This document shows positions 1-10,789 of a stretch of DNA of 64,000 nt, one piece after another; the first letter of the stretch is position 1, and each line of letters begins with the position of its first letter. Below the pieces are notes generated by a model. That model searched no databases. It was not told the DNA's origin and saw nothing but the letters and a program-made list of their open reading frames with translations. The stretch lies in assembly GCA_034509735.1 (NCBI GenBank), contig JACGWO010000002.1:23731636-23795635 (forward strand). Reading direction: 5' to 3'. Made by a program: the position numbers and the translations under genes. This stretch comes from Sesamum alatum. Taxonomy: Eukaryota > Streptophyta > Magnoliopsida > Lamiales > Pedaliaceae.

Positions 1-1445
1 ATGAAGCATACGTGGTCTCGAGTATTAAGCATAGATGCCTAGTCAAGGATGGGAACCGACGCCCAATTCCATACCCTAGACTAAGGCCGGGAGACGGTAG
101 ACAGAAGGATCGTACCCGTACGGAATCGGCGCCTAAATGTTCACGCCAATTCACCTAGTCTCTAGTGCCATGGACCGTTGCTAGACGGCCACCCATGGTA
201 ACGGGCTCTTGTGGGACACAGGCCCAAGTTTAGCTGAGGGTGAACCTAAAGGGTCACACACAAATCACCGAGGAGGTTGAGAGATCGACTTGGAGTCAAT
301 CTTGAAGGATAAAATAAGTAATTGGATTACTTAAGGGAAAGGCCATTGGATGGACGGGCCGATATTGTATCGGGCTTCCGTTTAATCGGTAAATTGGATT
401 TTCAATTAAATATGGAAAGTTGAGATGTTGAGACGTTGGATCTTTTAATTGGATTAAAAGATCAACGGGAATAATTTAAGTGGACATTAAATTGGAATTA
501 ATATTGGGTTCGTCGTAATTGGATTACGATAAAACCCGGTCCGTTAAATTATACCCGAGAGGAGAAATAATTCCTAATTTGGAATGGGAAGAAGTTGGAC
601 TTCTTTCCTTAATTAAACATGGCCGACACGCTCCCTTGGAGGAAGCAAAATCAGCCATGTTTCATGCTAGGTGGTATGTTTACTTATCTCTTTTGGAAAG
701 AGACAAATCAACTCCAATCAAGCTCTTCCCTTTTGGTATGATTTGATCATACCATAAATTTTGGTAGGCTTGATTGAAGAATTGATGGTGATTGATTGGA
801 ATGAATCTAGACATCCTTGGATGAACCTAGACACATTTCAATAATCACATTAATTATGTATATATATGAGAATATACAACACCAAGCATAAGTGATTCAT
901 TATTCATCTTTTTCTAGGAAAAAGAGAAGACAAAAATCCTCTCCTCTCTCTCAAAATTTCGTGCTCCCTCCCTCTTTTACACTTGTGTTCTTCACTTGAT
1001 TTTGAATCAAGAACAAGAACAAAGTAAGTTTAAGAGAACACTAATTCATAGTGTTCTTCTCTTAAACCGATTCCTTCCTAAACCCGTTCTTTTCTAGCAA
1101 GAAGAACGTGTGTTTCTTCCGGTGTGGTGTGGATCACCGTTGGAGAATCCATACGTTTGGATTTCCTGAGCATTCCGGAGAAGGAACAACGCTAGTAGCC
1201 GGGAGCATACGCAAAACAATCAAAGGTAACGGTTTATTACGCTTTGATTGATTCCATTTATATATCTATGCCCTATGTGTTTAAATATATGTTTTAATAT
1301 TTACACATCCTACATCGAACGCCCGGTTGAGCACCCAAGGGTACACCCCTTGGGATTCGCGTATTTTGAATTTGATTTAAATTTACGCACTTTCCACGCT
1401 TTCTCGCTTCCGCTCGCGCTCCCCGGCGGATCCGCTTGTCCTTCA
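1..1445 (+). mobile_element. Ty1/Copia LTR, 3' portion (left-truncated by window)
   Basis: This matches, base for base over long stretches, the right-hand two thirds of the complete LTRs at 25,439-27,666 and 15,929-18,156. By alignment the window begins about 785 bases into the LTR. It ends with the family terminus GGATCCGCTTGTCCTTCA. No tRNA-Met-type primer binding site follows, so this is a solo LTR or a 3' LTR rather than a 5' LTR. A TA-rich promoter-like block lies near 855-875. It sits inside the extra gene of Gypsy-1, cutting off that gene's 5' part. No coding function is seen; the 75-aa open frame at 519-746 is incidental. Confidence 0.85.
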
Positions 1446-3328
1446 GTTAGTAGGAGTCCGGGATAAGTTCGGGATAACTGGTGAGTATGTGATCCAGGCC
1501 CCTGCTTCTGACGCTCGCCCTCATCTTTCTCTAGCTTGTTTTTTGTGTTTCTATCTTGCCCAGCTGGAGGCAGGCCTTCAATTCCCTATCCCCCCCTTTT
1601 TTCTGCAAGGTAGCTACTTTGTTTAATATCCCTCTGAATCAACTAGTGCCAAAATCTTTCAGCCTGTTGTCTGGGTTTTATATCCTGGTAAGAAACTTAG
1701 GAGAGGTCCTTTCTGCTGCCCAATTCCATTCTTTTTTCATGCTGAAGAGAGCAAGTCCTTGTCTTTTCTACTTCACCTCCCGAGGGGAAGCTTGGTTTTT
1801 GTCCACCGAGTCCTCTGTGAAGGAGTGGAAACGGGACTATTTCTTTTTCTCCTCTCCGTAGCCCTGGAGATTTCCCTAGGGGTGGGTTGTGAATCCTCCT
1901 GAATAGTTAAAAATACTTAGCCCGCAACAGACCTGCTGCCTTCCAGGCCCTGCTTGAACGTGTGAATGCCTCTCCTTTTGATCCTTTCAAGACTGTACAC
2001 CCTGCTATCCTCCATCAATTTGGCCTGAGCCCTAAGGTGGCAAACATGGATCCTGTTGCTGGTATGCAACCTACTTGTTCTTTTTTTGTTTGCTTGTTTG
2101 CTGCAGGAACACGATTAGAAAAAAATGTATGTTAATGCTTGTGTTGGTATCTACCTATTTGTGTGCAGGAAGAATGTTTCAGAAATTGTTGCAGGACAAG
2201 GTGGAGGCGTCTCTGGGGGCTGGGCCTTTTACCTGGCGAAATCTGATCAAGAGCCCCTTCTACTCCTGCTAGTCTAGTCTCCGCAGGAGACCCTAAAGGC
2301 AAACGCCCTGCTGACCCCATCCCTACTCTTACCATGAAGGATAAGGGCCAGTTAGGTCCTCTGGCGCCACCTGCTCCTCGCCCGGCTAACCGGGCAGGGA
2401 CTCCCCGCCCGGCTGATGAGAGGGTGGCGCGAAAGAAGCTCTCCCCTACCTGGACCCTGCCGGAGGAGTATTCCGTGCTGCTGGATGCGGGGGAGCCCAG
2501 TAGGACTGGTGAATTTATGATGGGGGTCAGGCCTCCCCAAGATAAGACATACGCCGACAACCTGCCTCGAGCTCGAGCCTTGAGCCTCTTTGCTACTTAC
2601 TTCAGCAGGGTAAGTGCCTGTATCAAAAACATGTTAAGGCATAGTGGAAATAAAGGATGATGTAACCTATTTTGTCTTGCAGGCATATGTGCTGGGGGAG
2701 CAGCCTATTTAGTTGGCTAGAGCAGGGAGGTCTTTTTTTTTAGGGCTCCCTTAAGAGGGTGGAGGAGCAGGAAGAGCCCATCCGCAAGTTGAGGGAAACG
2801 ATTCAAAAAAGGGATGAAGCTCATCAGGAGGACGTGGCCAGCCTGCGCCATTTGAGGGAGGACGTTTCTGCCTTGCACGTCCGCCTGGAACAAAAAGTTC
2901 TGCAAGGGAGAAGGAATGGAAGGAGTTGATCCGCCGGTACCCCGAGGCCGAGGAAGGCCGAGATATGCTGGAGGGTATCTAGCGGAGTCGCCTGGCTGAG
3001 TATACCAAGTCCCCAGAGTTCTAGAGCTTATTGGTGGATAAGGCTCTGAAGTACTATTACCACGATTTCCAGACCTGTACCCAACAATTTGCTGCAGCAG
3101 GTTATCCTTTGGCCAGTGCTGATGCTTCCTTCTTGGACCAGAATATAGGCTTGGTTACAGCACCTAGATGATGATGAGCCCATCCTGGTGCCAGAGGTCC
3201 TTGCTTCTGAAGAGGACCCTATGTCTGTGGACCTAACTGGGCAGGCAGTGGAGGTTGCGGCCCCTTTGAGGTCGGAGCCCCCTGCTGCAGCTGGTGAAGG
3301 AAGTGCTCCTCCTCCTGCTAGTAAGTGA
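1446..3328 (+). pseudogene. extra gene (aORF) of Gypsy-1: PF04195-like 'putative gypsy type transposon' protein, 5'-truncated, intron-containing
   Basis: The stretch 1,556-1,861 encodes a domain with the pattern (L)SPPFFCKVATLFNIPLNQL, then a GFYILVRNLG-like helix and an EWKRDYFFFSSP end. I recognise this as the N-terminal part of plant proteins annotated 'putative gypsy type transposon' (Pfam PF04195). Downstream, 2,280-2,609 is a proline-rich linker and 2,683-3,130 a charged helical part with EEGRDMLEG and SRLAEYTKSPEF motifs, with internal stops. A putative intron with GT at 2,610 and AG at 2,682 interrupts the frame; other candidate introns lie near 2,065-2,110 and 2,140-2,170. The last segment (3,166-3,328) is acidic and proline/alanine-rich. 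It runs antisense to Gypsy-1 gag-pol. Function is unknown. The 5' end is lost to the Copia insertion. Confidence 0.6.
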
Positions 3329-4139
3329 ATTTGTCCCCTCCCACATTGCAAGAAACAATTTTAATTTTTTCTGCTGAACAATTGGTACCTCCTGCGTGAG
3401 GTTTTGCAAGTGCCCGTGTAAGGGGTTTTGAATATTTTTCTGCTTTTCAATGGCATTTTTGATGCCGTGAATTCTCCTTTTCCCTTCTTGCTTTGTGGAT
3501 ATTTTTTTGCTCTTCTGTCCAGCTTATTCCGTGCTTACTGTCATGCTTTTGTTTTCCTGCATGTTAGTGTAAATGATTTGCTAGGAATGCCCCAGTTTAT
3601 TTGCTGGTATGGGCTTAGTGTGCCCAGAAAATGAGGTGTTCACCTACAAGAAAACACTTGTAAAGGGAAGGCCAGTTAGGCCTTATAGCAAAGAATGAAA
3701 TTCACTGCATACTGTTTGTTTGTAAGGGAGAAGGGGTTTGACATAAATCAACTTGTCAAAAATAAATGTCTCGTACCACAAAGTACACATAAGTATAAGA
3801 GTGATGTGACCTGCTAGGAGGTTCCCAACGTAGGTAGTAAACTACCTGTTGTAGCAGGGCAACAGCCTTGAATGCTGGCTCGTGGCCTATTTTGCGCGTG
3901 ATTCCCTTGCTGATGGGGCAGGTTGCTCACAGCCTTCCGTTGTCAGCAGGGGGGGGCCTGGTCGGCTTGGTAGCTTTATCCAGCAGGAGCAGGACAAAAC
4001 CTGCTGCAAGGAACAATAAGCAACTGCTAGAAACAACAAGTAGAGGGATAATTCGAGCAATAAGTAAGCAAATGCATGCTTATTACGTGAGAGATGTCCT
4101 AGCAAGAGATAAGTAGGCCTTATGAGAACCAGTTATTAA
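3329..4139. other. spacer of Gypsy-1 between the extra gene and the tandem repeat; no gene seen
   Basis: Non-coding by inspection. It holds a possible 3' UTR for the extra gene (AATAAA-like motif near 3,757) and a short G-tract near 3,948. Short open frames here (3,428-3,634, 3,868-4,116) resemble nothing I know. By position this is the long 3' untranslated region of a Tat-like element. Confidence 0.5.
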
Positions 4140-4470
4140 GACTTTTAGTCTAGAGAATGAGCAAAGACATGCCCTTAGGGAAACTTATTAGGGCGTTTGC
4201 AGATAGTAAGAGTGCGCTAGCAGGACGGCTTATCAGGGCTTGAAGCCAGTAGGGTGGGCCACAAAGGCAGCTTATCAGGGCTCGTAGCCACTAGGGGTGC
4301 ACCAGCAAAGCGGCTTATCGGGGCTTAAAGCCAGTGAGGGTGCGCAAGCAGGGCGGCTTATCAGGGCTCAAAGCCAACGAGAGTACGCCAGAAAGGTGGC
4401 TTATTAGGGCTCGAATCCATTAGGGGTGCGCCAGCAAGGCGGTTTATCAGGGCTCGAAGCCAGTAAGGTA
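4140..4470 (-). repeat. 43-bp tandem repeat downstream of Gypsy-1 pol
   Basis: Six to seven imperfect units each carry the core GGCTTATCAGGGCTCGAAGC followed by CCAGTAGGGTGCGCCAGCA-like sequence. Core starts fall near 4,227, 4,269, 4,312, 4,354, 4,397 and 4,440, giving a period of about 43 bp. The array lies immediately beyond the integrase stop on the pol strand. Its core on the opposite strand (ATAAGCCGCCTGCTGGCGC) is shared with the minisatellite of Gypsy-2, so the repeat belongs to the element family and is not a random satellite. Confidence 0.85.
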
Positions 4471-4565
4471 GTTAATCTGTTTGATAAAGCAGAGTATGAC
4501 AAAGGAGCAAAACTTGCTTTTTTATTTACGCAGCATGTGTTGATTAAACAAGGAGTAAAGTAATG

Positions 4566-5255
4566 ATCATAGAGTAGAGTGTTCAGAGTAAAACTTCCTG
4601 AGGTTGTATGCATTCAAAGGTCGGGAGAGCTTTCTATGGTCAACATCTTGCAACTCGTAAGCTCCGAATTTGATAATCCGGCTCATTTTGTAAGGGCCCT
4701 CCCAATTGGGAGTCAACTTTCCTACAGGTTTCGAGGCACTGACCCGTCTCAGCACGAGGTCTCCCACCTGGAATTCTCTCCTCTTCACCCTTTTGTCGTA
4801 AGCATTGATCACCTTTTGTTTATATCTTTCCATGCGAGCCCGAGCATCCTCTCGAATTTGTAACTTCTACCTGCCAGTTAGCTTGGGGGTAGGCTACGGA
4901 ACTGAAGCGTTGCTAGATGCCCAGGTCAGCACACTAGTCTTGAATTCTCCAACCCTAAAATTAGCAACCATTGTCAGAAATAAGAACGTGAGGTAATCCG
5001 TACCTGCAAATAATGCTTTTCCATAGGTATTTAATCACTTCGTCCTCTGTGATTTTGGCCAGGGGTTCTGCTTCCACCCTTTTGCTGAAATAGTCCACTG
5101 CTGTCAGCAGGAATTTGCATTGTCCTTGTGCGATTGGGAAAGGACCTACTACATGCATCCCGTACTAGAAGAATGGGCAAGGTGCTGAAAAGTGCTTTAA
5201 GGGGCTCAGCTGGAACATAGATGAGTGGGGTGTGCTTTTGGCACTGCTCACACAT
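4566..5255 (-). pseudogene. Gypsy-1 integrase (broken)
   Basis: The integrase inserts reverse-transcribed DNA into the genome. On the minus strand, 5,255-5,031 includes the CEQCQKH part of the HHCC zinc finger. 5,158-4,961 carries the catalytic core with AVDYFSKRVEAEPL (first Asp) and LISDNGC (second Asp). 4,833-4,566 is the C-terminal domain with FQVGDLVLRRV, GKLTPNWEGPYK and the terminal NLRKFYSEHSTL. The pieces lie in different frames with stops between them, and the expected Glu-bearing segment between about 4,960 and 4,840 is disrupted. This is the last domain of pol, as expected for Ty3/Gypsy. Confidence 0.85.
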
Positions 5256-5644
5256 TCTTACCGAGATGATTGCATCCTTCCTTAGAGTAGGCTAGAAATA
5301 TCCAGCTCTCAAAACTTTTCTTGCGAGGGCCATGCCACCTATATGGGATCCACATGCTCTTTCGTGAATTTCCCGGAGCACGGTTCTGCCCTCCTCAGCT
5401 GACAGGCATCGGAGGTAGGGCTAGGAGAAGCTTCGTTTGTAGAGGATTCCTCCCAGCAGGGTAAACCTAGCTGCCTGAATTATCAAGCGGGCTGCTTTGC
5501 TTTCGTCGGCAGGAAGGATTCCTTCCTACAAGTAATTGAGGAGGGGTTTCCTCCAGTCTGTGCTTATTTGCAAGATATGTACGTTAGTATCAGGGGTAAC
5601 TTTAGCAAAGGTCCTTATTGTAATAGTACGAGTGTTGCAGTCGG

Positions 5645-6330
5645 CTAGAGAGCTAACCAGCCGGGTAAGATAATCGACCTTGGTGTTCTCCGCGCGGGGA
5701 CTTGATGAAGCTGGAAGCTTTTCAGCCCGCTTCTGAGGTCGCTTATTTCCTGGAGGTATCCTTTCATGTGGTCCTCCTTGACATCGTAGGTGCCTCCTAC
5801 CTGATTGGTTACCAGCTGGGAGTCGGAATAGGCGACTACGTTCCTTGCTCTAGCATCCAGTGCCATCTTGATACCTGCCACGAGGGCTTCATACTCAGCC
5901 TCATTGTTCGAGGCTTTGAAGTCAAATCTTAGGGCAAATTCAGCTAATCTCCTTCGGGGCTAGTTAGCACGATACCTGCTCTGCTGCCCCTGTAGGTGGA
6001 GGAGCCATCTACATGGAGTAGCCATGTTCCTTTCTCTTCTTCAGCCGGAACTGTTTCAGTCATGAAATCAGCGAGGGTCTGGGCTTTGATAGCCATTCTA
6101 GGTTGGTAGGCGATATCATAGTCGCTGAGCTTAACAGCCCATTTGATTATCCTGAAAGAAGTCTCAGCTTTCCCCTGTGTAGTTCACAAGGGGGTGTTAG
6201 TGCGCACAGTTATGGAATGAGACAGAAACTACGGACGTAATTTTCTAGCAGTTGTTACCAGGGCAAATGACAATTTTTCTACCTCCGGGTAGCGTTGTTC
6301 ACCACCATGCAGGACCTTACTGACGTAGTA
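5645..6330 (-). pseudogene. Gypsy-1 RNase H (broken)
   Basis: Minus-strand translation gives VVAYSDSQLVTNQVGGTYDVK (within 5,881-5,645), the Asp-containing core of plant Gypsy RNase H, preceded by sequence resembling the ...EAEYEALVAGI... segment. The RNase H would degrade the RNA strand of RNA/DNA hybrids. Frameshifts and stops separate it from RT on one side and integrase on the other. Confidence 0.8.
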
Positions 6331-6389
6331 TATAAGCTTCTATACTTCGTCTTCCTCCTTGATGAGCATGGAACTTACAACATACTGTC

Positions 6390-7185
6390 CTACGACAAGG
6401 TACAAGTACAATGTCTCCCCTGTGAGGGTTTGGTGAGCACGGATAGCTTGGCAAGATACGCGATTAGATCCAAGAAGGCTTGTTGATAGGCTTTGTCCCA
6501 TGCGAAGTTTTTAGCCTTCCTCAGGACTTTGAAGAAGGGAAGGTTGCGCTCAGTAGAGCGGGATATGAACCTGCTAAGGGCAGCAATGCGGCCAGCAAGT
6601 TTCTGTACTTCATTGAGGTTGGCAGGAGGTATCATCTCTTGGATTGCTCGTATTTTATCTGGGTTGACCTCATTGCGCTTCTCTGTCACCATGTAGCCGA
6701 GGAATCAGCCACTTCGAACACCGAATGCGCATTTGGCCGGGTTCAGCTTCATGTGATACTTCCTGAGAATGCTGAAGGTTTTCGCAAGATCTGTGATGTG
6801 TTGATCAGCCTGTTGGCTTTTCACCAGCATGTCATCCATGTATACCTCCATATTACATCTGAGCTGCTCTCGAAACATGCGGTCCACCAAGCGCCTGTAC
6901 GTGGCACCTGCAGTTTTTAGCCCAAAGGGCATGACAATGTAACAATATCCCCCCCGACATGATGAAGCTTACACGCTTCTGGTCATTAGGGTTAAGCATA
7001 ATCTGGTGGTAACCCTGAGAGACATCCATTAGACTTAGCAGTTCATTATCAGAGGTGGAATCCACCAGCTGGTCTATATGAGGCAGGGGATAGAAGTCCT
7101 TTGGACATGCTTTATTCCCATCACGTAAATCAACGCACATGCGCCATTTATTACCTGGCTTGGGGACAAGCACCATATTGGACAA
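6390..7185 (-). pseudogene. Gypsy-1 reverse transcriptase (broken)
   Basis: On the minus strand, 7,185-6,853 encodes VLVPKPGNKWRMCVDLRDGN and a DVSQGYHQI motif. After a frameshift, 6,932-6,705 encodes MPFGLKTAGATYRRLVD followed by the catalytic YMDD box (6,842-6,831). 6,692-6,390 encodes the connection segment with LAGRIAALSRFISR and the start of the RNase H junction. These are the canonical fingers and palm motifs of Ty3/Gypsy RT. At least one frameshift lies near 6,930 and another near 6,700, so the enzyme cannot be made as one chain. Confidence 0.9.
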
Positions 7186-7489
7186 CCACTAGGGGAATTG
7201 AATCTCCTTGATGTGCCCAGCATCAAGGAGCTTGCTTACCTCCTCCTGGATGACCTTGTCCTTTCCAGGACCAAAATGTCTTTTCTTCTAATTCACCGGA
7301 GCGAAGGTCGGATCCAACTTCAGGTTGTGTATTGCAATGCTGGGGTCAATACCCACTATGTCTCGGGTTGTTCAGGCGAAAACATCTACATTCTCCTGTG
7401 AAAAGGTGGTTAGTTGCCTTACCACTTCGGGATTTAACTGGGAGTCGATCCTAGTGGTTTTGTTGGGTTCTCCAGGTACGAGCTGAATG

Positions 7490-8030
7490 CTCAGCAGCTC
7501 CTCCGTGGGCTGGACTCAAGCAGGTATCTTGTTTCCTTGCTCATCAAGTTGCATAGGTTAGTTCCTTTTTCCCTGCTAGGCGGGGGGAGATATATCTGCA
7601 TGTCTTTCCTACTGCCTCCTTTCACGGGCTCGACATAGCATTTCCTGGCAGTGTACTGTTCACCGGTGACTTCTCCTACCCCTACTCTTGTAGGGAATTT
7701 TAGCTTCATGTGATAGGTAGCGACACAGCTTGAAAGACGTTCAGGGTAGGGCGCCCTAAAATGATGTTGTAAGCAGAGGGCCTGTCCACTATGAGGAAAC
7801 GGATCAGTATGGTCTTTCGGTTTGGCTCTATCCCTAAGGATAGGGGGAGCAAGATCTGTCCCAGTGGATGTACCACCTCCCCTGCAAAGCCGTACAGTGA
7901 AGTGTCTACTGGTTCCAGTGGGATGTCTCGAAGGTCTATCTACCGGTAGACCTCGGAGAAGAGGACATCCACGGAACTGCCAGAATCCAGAAAAGTACGT
8001 TGAACATCGTAGTTAGCAAGAGTAGCAGAA
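7490..8030 (-). pseudogene. Gypsy-1 aspartic protease region (broken)
   Basis: Minus-strand translation around 8,010-7,950 gives NYDVQRTFLDSGSSVDVLF, the DSGS active-site loop of retroelement aspartic proteases (DSG codons about 7,990-7,979). Downstream, 7,709-7,491 encodes LKFPTRVGVGEVTGEQYTAR, the usual segment between protease and RT in plant Gypsy elements. The role is cleavage of the Gag-Pol polyprotein. Stops interrupt the frame. Confidence 0.75.
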
Positions 8031-8413
8031 ATAACCAGGGCGTCGTTATGAGGTAGGTGAACTCCCTGTATATCAGCAGGTCCGAAATGGATCATAGGAT
8101 CCCCGCTAGTGCTTAGTGGTCAAGTTCCATTACTACTCTAGCGGCACGAGGTAGGCACGTCGGGCTCTATTGGAGTCCTCGTCAGTAGGTCCTCCTGCTA
8201 TTATGTGAATTACCCCCTGGGCAGGGGTGTTCTCCGAGCTTTGTTCCTCAGTTGGAAAATTTTCCCTTCTGGGCTCCCTCCTGGGAGGGTCAGCGGCTTG
8301 CTCCTCGCTCCTGCGGGACTGCGATGGCGGGAGCGCTCCTTTTTCTGCTCACGGCGTCGATCTTTGTCGATGTAGTCCTTCAGGTATCCAGCTTGGATGA
8401 GCCGCTCTATTTC

Positions 8414-9936
8414 CTATCTTAGCTGAAGGCACCTGTTAGTGTCGTGTCCATATTTCCTGTGGTACCTACAGAAATATTTAGACTTAGGCTGCTGAGGGCC
8501 TTCCTTAGAGCCTTTGGGCCACTGTAAGGCAGCGGGGCGATCTATGGCCATCAACATCCATGCTGGGCTGGTGATCAGCGGGGTGAACTGCTCATTCCTT
8601 GGGTCGAGAGGGTTGAACCGTCCCCGGGGTTCTCCCTTGCTCCATTTAACGGAGGGGCACTCACCTTCTTTCTTCCAGTCTTTACCATCCCCTTTCCTGA
8701 GCAGCTGGGCATCTTCAAGGTTCATGTACCTTTTTGCACGAGCTAGCACTTCTTGAATGCTGGGTCCAGGTTTCTTAGCCAGGTGACTCGAAAAGTTTTC
8801 CTACTCGGATGCCTTGCGTCCTCCCCATGCTCCGGGACAACGGCGGTGCCCCGAAGACTTTCGCTTGCTTGGACTGCTCTACATTCAGCCACACCATAGT
8901 GACCCCCAGATGAGTGCACTGATCAGCATCCCCTGGTGGGTTGTGGGGACCTCTAGGACGGCATTATTGAAATGTTGTATGTAGGCTCTCAATGTCTCCC
9001 CTTCCTCCTAGTTAACTCCAAAATGGCTGATAGCCGACTTTCGATATTTCTTGTTGCTAGCAAACTGATGTAGGAAAAAGGGAGCTAAATTCTGCAAAAG
9101 ATCTAACTGATCCAGCTGGAAGCTGGTTGAACCATTGTTGAGCAGAATCGGTTAGTGTGGTAAGAAAAACACGACATTTAATGCTATCAGTATACCTGTG
9201 CAGTCGGGCCGCATTTTCAAACTTACGCATATGCTCAGCCGGATCAGTAGTGCCATTGTAGGCAGGCAGATGGGAGGGTGCTCGAAAATGAGCAGGGAGG
9301 TCCTCGATGATGATGTCCTCGCTGAACGGGATGCCGTGAGTCGCTGGCAAAGTGTCCTTGGCTACTTGTTCGCGTAGCTCGACCATTTCCTTCATGAGGG
9401 CTTGCCAAATTTTCGGAGGTTGAAAGGGGACTATCTCCTTGTTGGCAAAGCCAATGGGTAGGGATCTATTCTGCTGCTGTCCAGCGGGGATCTGCTCGTC
9501 CATCGGTTGACTTCTTGGAGTCGTTCCTCGTTCCTACTGGGAAGAGGGCCCTGCACTACTTGCTTGGGAATCGCGGTAAGCTGAGTGAATAGTTTCCAAG
9601 AAGAACTGGCGGAAGGCCTCGTACAAGAGCGATGCAGAATGCAGGAACAACACTATGGTTGAGTCCTGGGGTCAGTAGACCTCCGCCCAGGGGGTAGCAT
9701 TACTGGAGGAGGAGGGACGACTACCTGAGCAGGTGGTATACTAGCAGGCGCAGGAGGGGCTGCCACTGGAGCGGGGCACTCGGCGGTTGGGGGGCCACTA
9801 CTCGAAGCAGGGTCACTAGCTGGTGGGGGAGCACTGGCGCGCTCCTCATCTGTTCAGCAGATAGGACAGTGGGTCCTACTACGGTAGGGAGGGAGGCTTC
9901 TTCCGAGAAGGATCCGAGGTTATCAAAATCAGTCAT
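8414..9936 (-). pseudogene. Gypsy-1 gag (broken)
   Basis: The likely start is the ATG at 9,936-9,934 (MTDFDNLGSFSEEASLP), about 20 bp inside the primer-binding region. The core retrotransposon-gag domain is on 9,503-9,057 (minus), with FSEDIIIEDLPAHFRAPSHL, YNGTTDPAEHMRKFENAA and SAQQWFNQLPAGSVRSFAEF. The nucleocapsid end is at 8,749-8,414, with a Cys-His knuckle of the pattern CRYHRKYGHDTNRC. Gag would form the virus-like particle. Frame breaks near 9,060 and 8,800 and in the N-terminal linker disrupt it. Confidence 0.85.
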
Positions 9937-9957
9937 TTCTCACGTCAAAAACCTAAG

Positions 9958-9978
9958 TGTTCCCACAGACGGTGCCAA
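9958..9978 (-). promoter_or_regulatory. primer binding site region of Gypsy-1
   Basis: The minus strand reads TTGGCACCGTCTGTGGGAAC directly after the LTR terminus. It is homologous to TTGGCGCCGTCTATGGGAAC at the same place in Gypsy-2 (11,591-11,610). This is the conserved tRNA-primed start motif of many plant Ty3/Gypsy elements. Which tRNA it pairs with was not tested. Confidence 0.7.
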
Positions 9979-10784
9979 TGATGCGTACCGGAGTCCAGCA
10001 GCACCACAAAATGTCGAGGCATCTTCTTGAAACTCCCAAGATTGTAAGGGAGACTAACTTGCAGAGAGGGGTTAGCACTCCGATGCTTAAGTCAGTAATA
10101 TTCGACTTAAATACAACAAAGAACACTTAAAGAAGATGAGAATAATGGTGAAAATGGTGTGATGTGAGATGATATACTGAAAAATATAGAGAATTTCGTG
10201 TGCCACGTGAATGAAAGATAGAGTAGATGTTACTTGAGAGTACTCAAAGTAGTGAACTTGTGAGATGTTGAAGTTCAAGTTGCCAAATGACTGCACAGTA
10301 TGTCCTTTTTATAGCCAGTGTTGAACCTGATCTTGGAGTAGATTTGTTATGTTTCATATACCTTTGGAAATCCTGAAGAGTCAGCATCCTAACCGAACAA
10401 ACCGCACATGAATCGGAGTTGAAGTGGTGATGATATATCCGTTCATGTTGACCTTGCCACATCTACCAGATTTTTTCGGGAATGCAGTTACCAGCTGAGA
10501 AACATCCAGATTCTAGCCAATCTACTGGGAATCTAGATGAGATTTTTTAATATGATGTGGCTTTAGGTGTGGGCTAGCTGTGTGACATGGAATCCGAGCT
10601 GTTTGATGACTAGGCTTCCTGTACGAGCCTTTTCCGTGGGCCTGTCAGATTAGTGTTCAAAATTGGGCTTTATGCATAAAAAATCTTACCATTTGGGCTT
10701 GGTGGCCCTGGTCTACTGGGCTGCTCAACCTGGGGGCATGCTCCTAGCTCTTGGGCTAGCTTGGTGGATTTTGAGGGGGCATCA
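9979..10784 (-). mobile_element. Gypsy-1 5' LTR
   Basis: On the minus strand it begins TGATGCCCCC (10,784) and ends GGTACGCATCA (9,979), giving the 5-bp terminal inverted repeat TGATG/CATCA. The end is followed at once by TTGGCACCGTCTGTGGGAA-type sequence. A TATA box (GGCTATAAAAAGG on the minus strand) lies at about 10,314-10,302. At 806 bp its length agrees with the Gypsy-2 LTRs (801 and about 813 bp). Confidence 0.85.
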
Positions 10785-10789
10785 CATAT
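10785..10789. repeat. CATAT target-site duplication shared by Gypsy-1 and Gypsy-2
   Basis: The five bases CATAT lie between the outer end of Gypsy-1 (10,784) and the outer end of Gypsy-2 (10,790). The same five bases follow the 3' LTR of Gypsy-2 at 36,822-36,826, so they are the Gypsy-2 target-site duplication. They also occupy the position of a Gypsy-1 duplication. Confidence 0.85.

Larger units (their letters stand above)
1446..10784 (-). mobile_element. Gypsy-1: Tat-like Ty3/Gypsy retrotransposon, incomplete (3' LTR outside window)
   Basis: Read on the minus strand: 5' LTR (10,784 to 9,979), TTGGCRCCGTCTGTGGGAA-type sequence just inside the LTR (about 9,978-9,958), gag, protease, RT, RNase H, integrase, 43-bp tandem repeat, and an extra gene on the opposite strand. 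The order PR-RT-RH-INT is that of Ty3/Gypsy. An additional ORF between pol and the 3' LTR, antisense to pol, is known from Tat-lineage elements such as Grande and Retand. All reading frames are interrupted, so the copy is dead. The element's left end was interrupted by a Copia LTR at 1,445. On the right it abuts Gypsy-2 with only CATAT between them. Confidence 0.75.

Noticed and set aside
2132..2560. 142-codon minus-strand open frame opposite the Gypsy-1 extra gene
   Set aside because: It mirrors the GC-rich exon on the plus strand, and its translation shows no known motif; it is a shadow frame.
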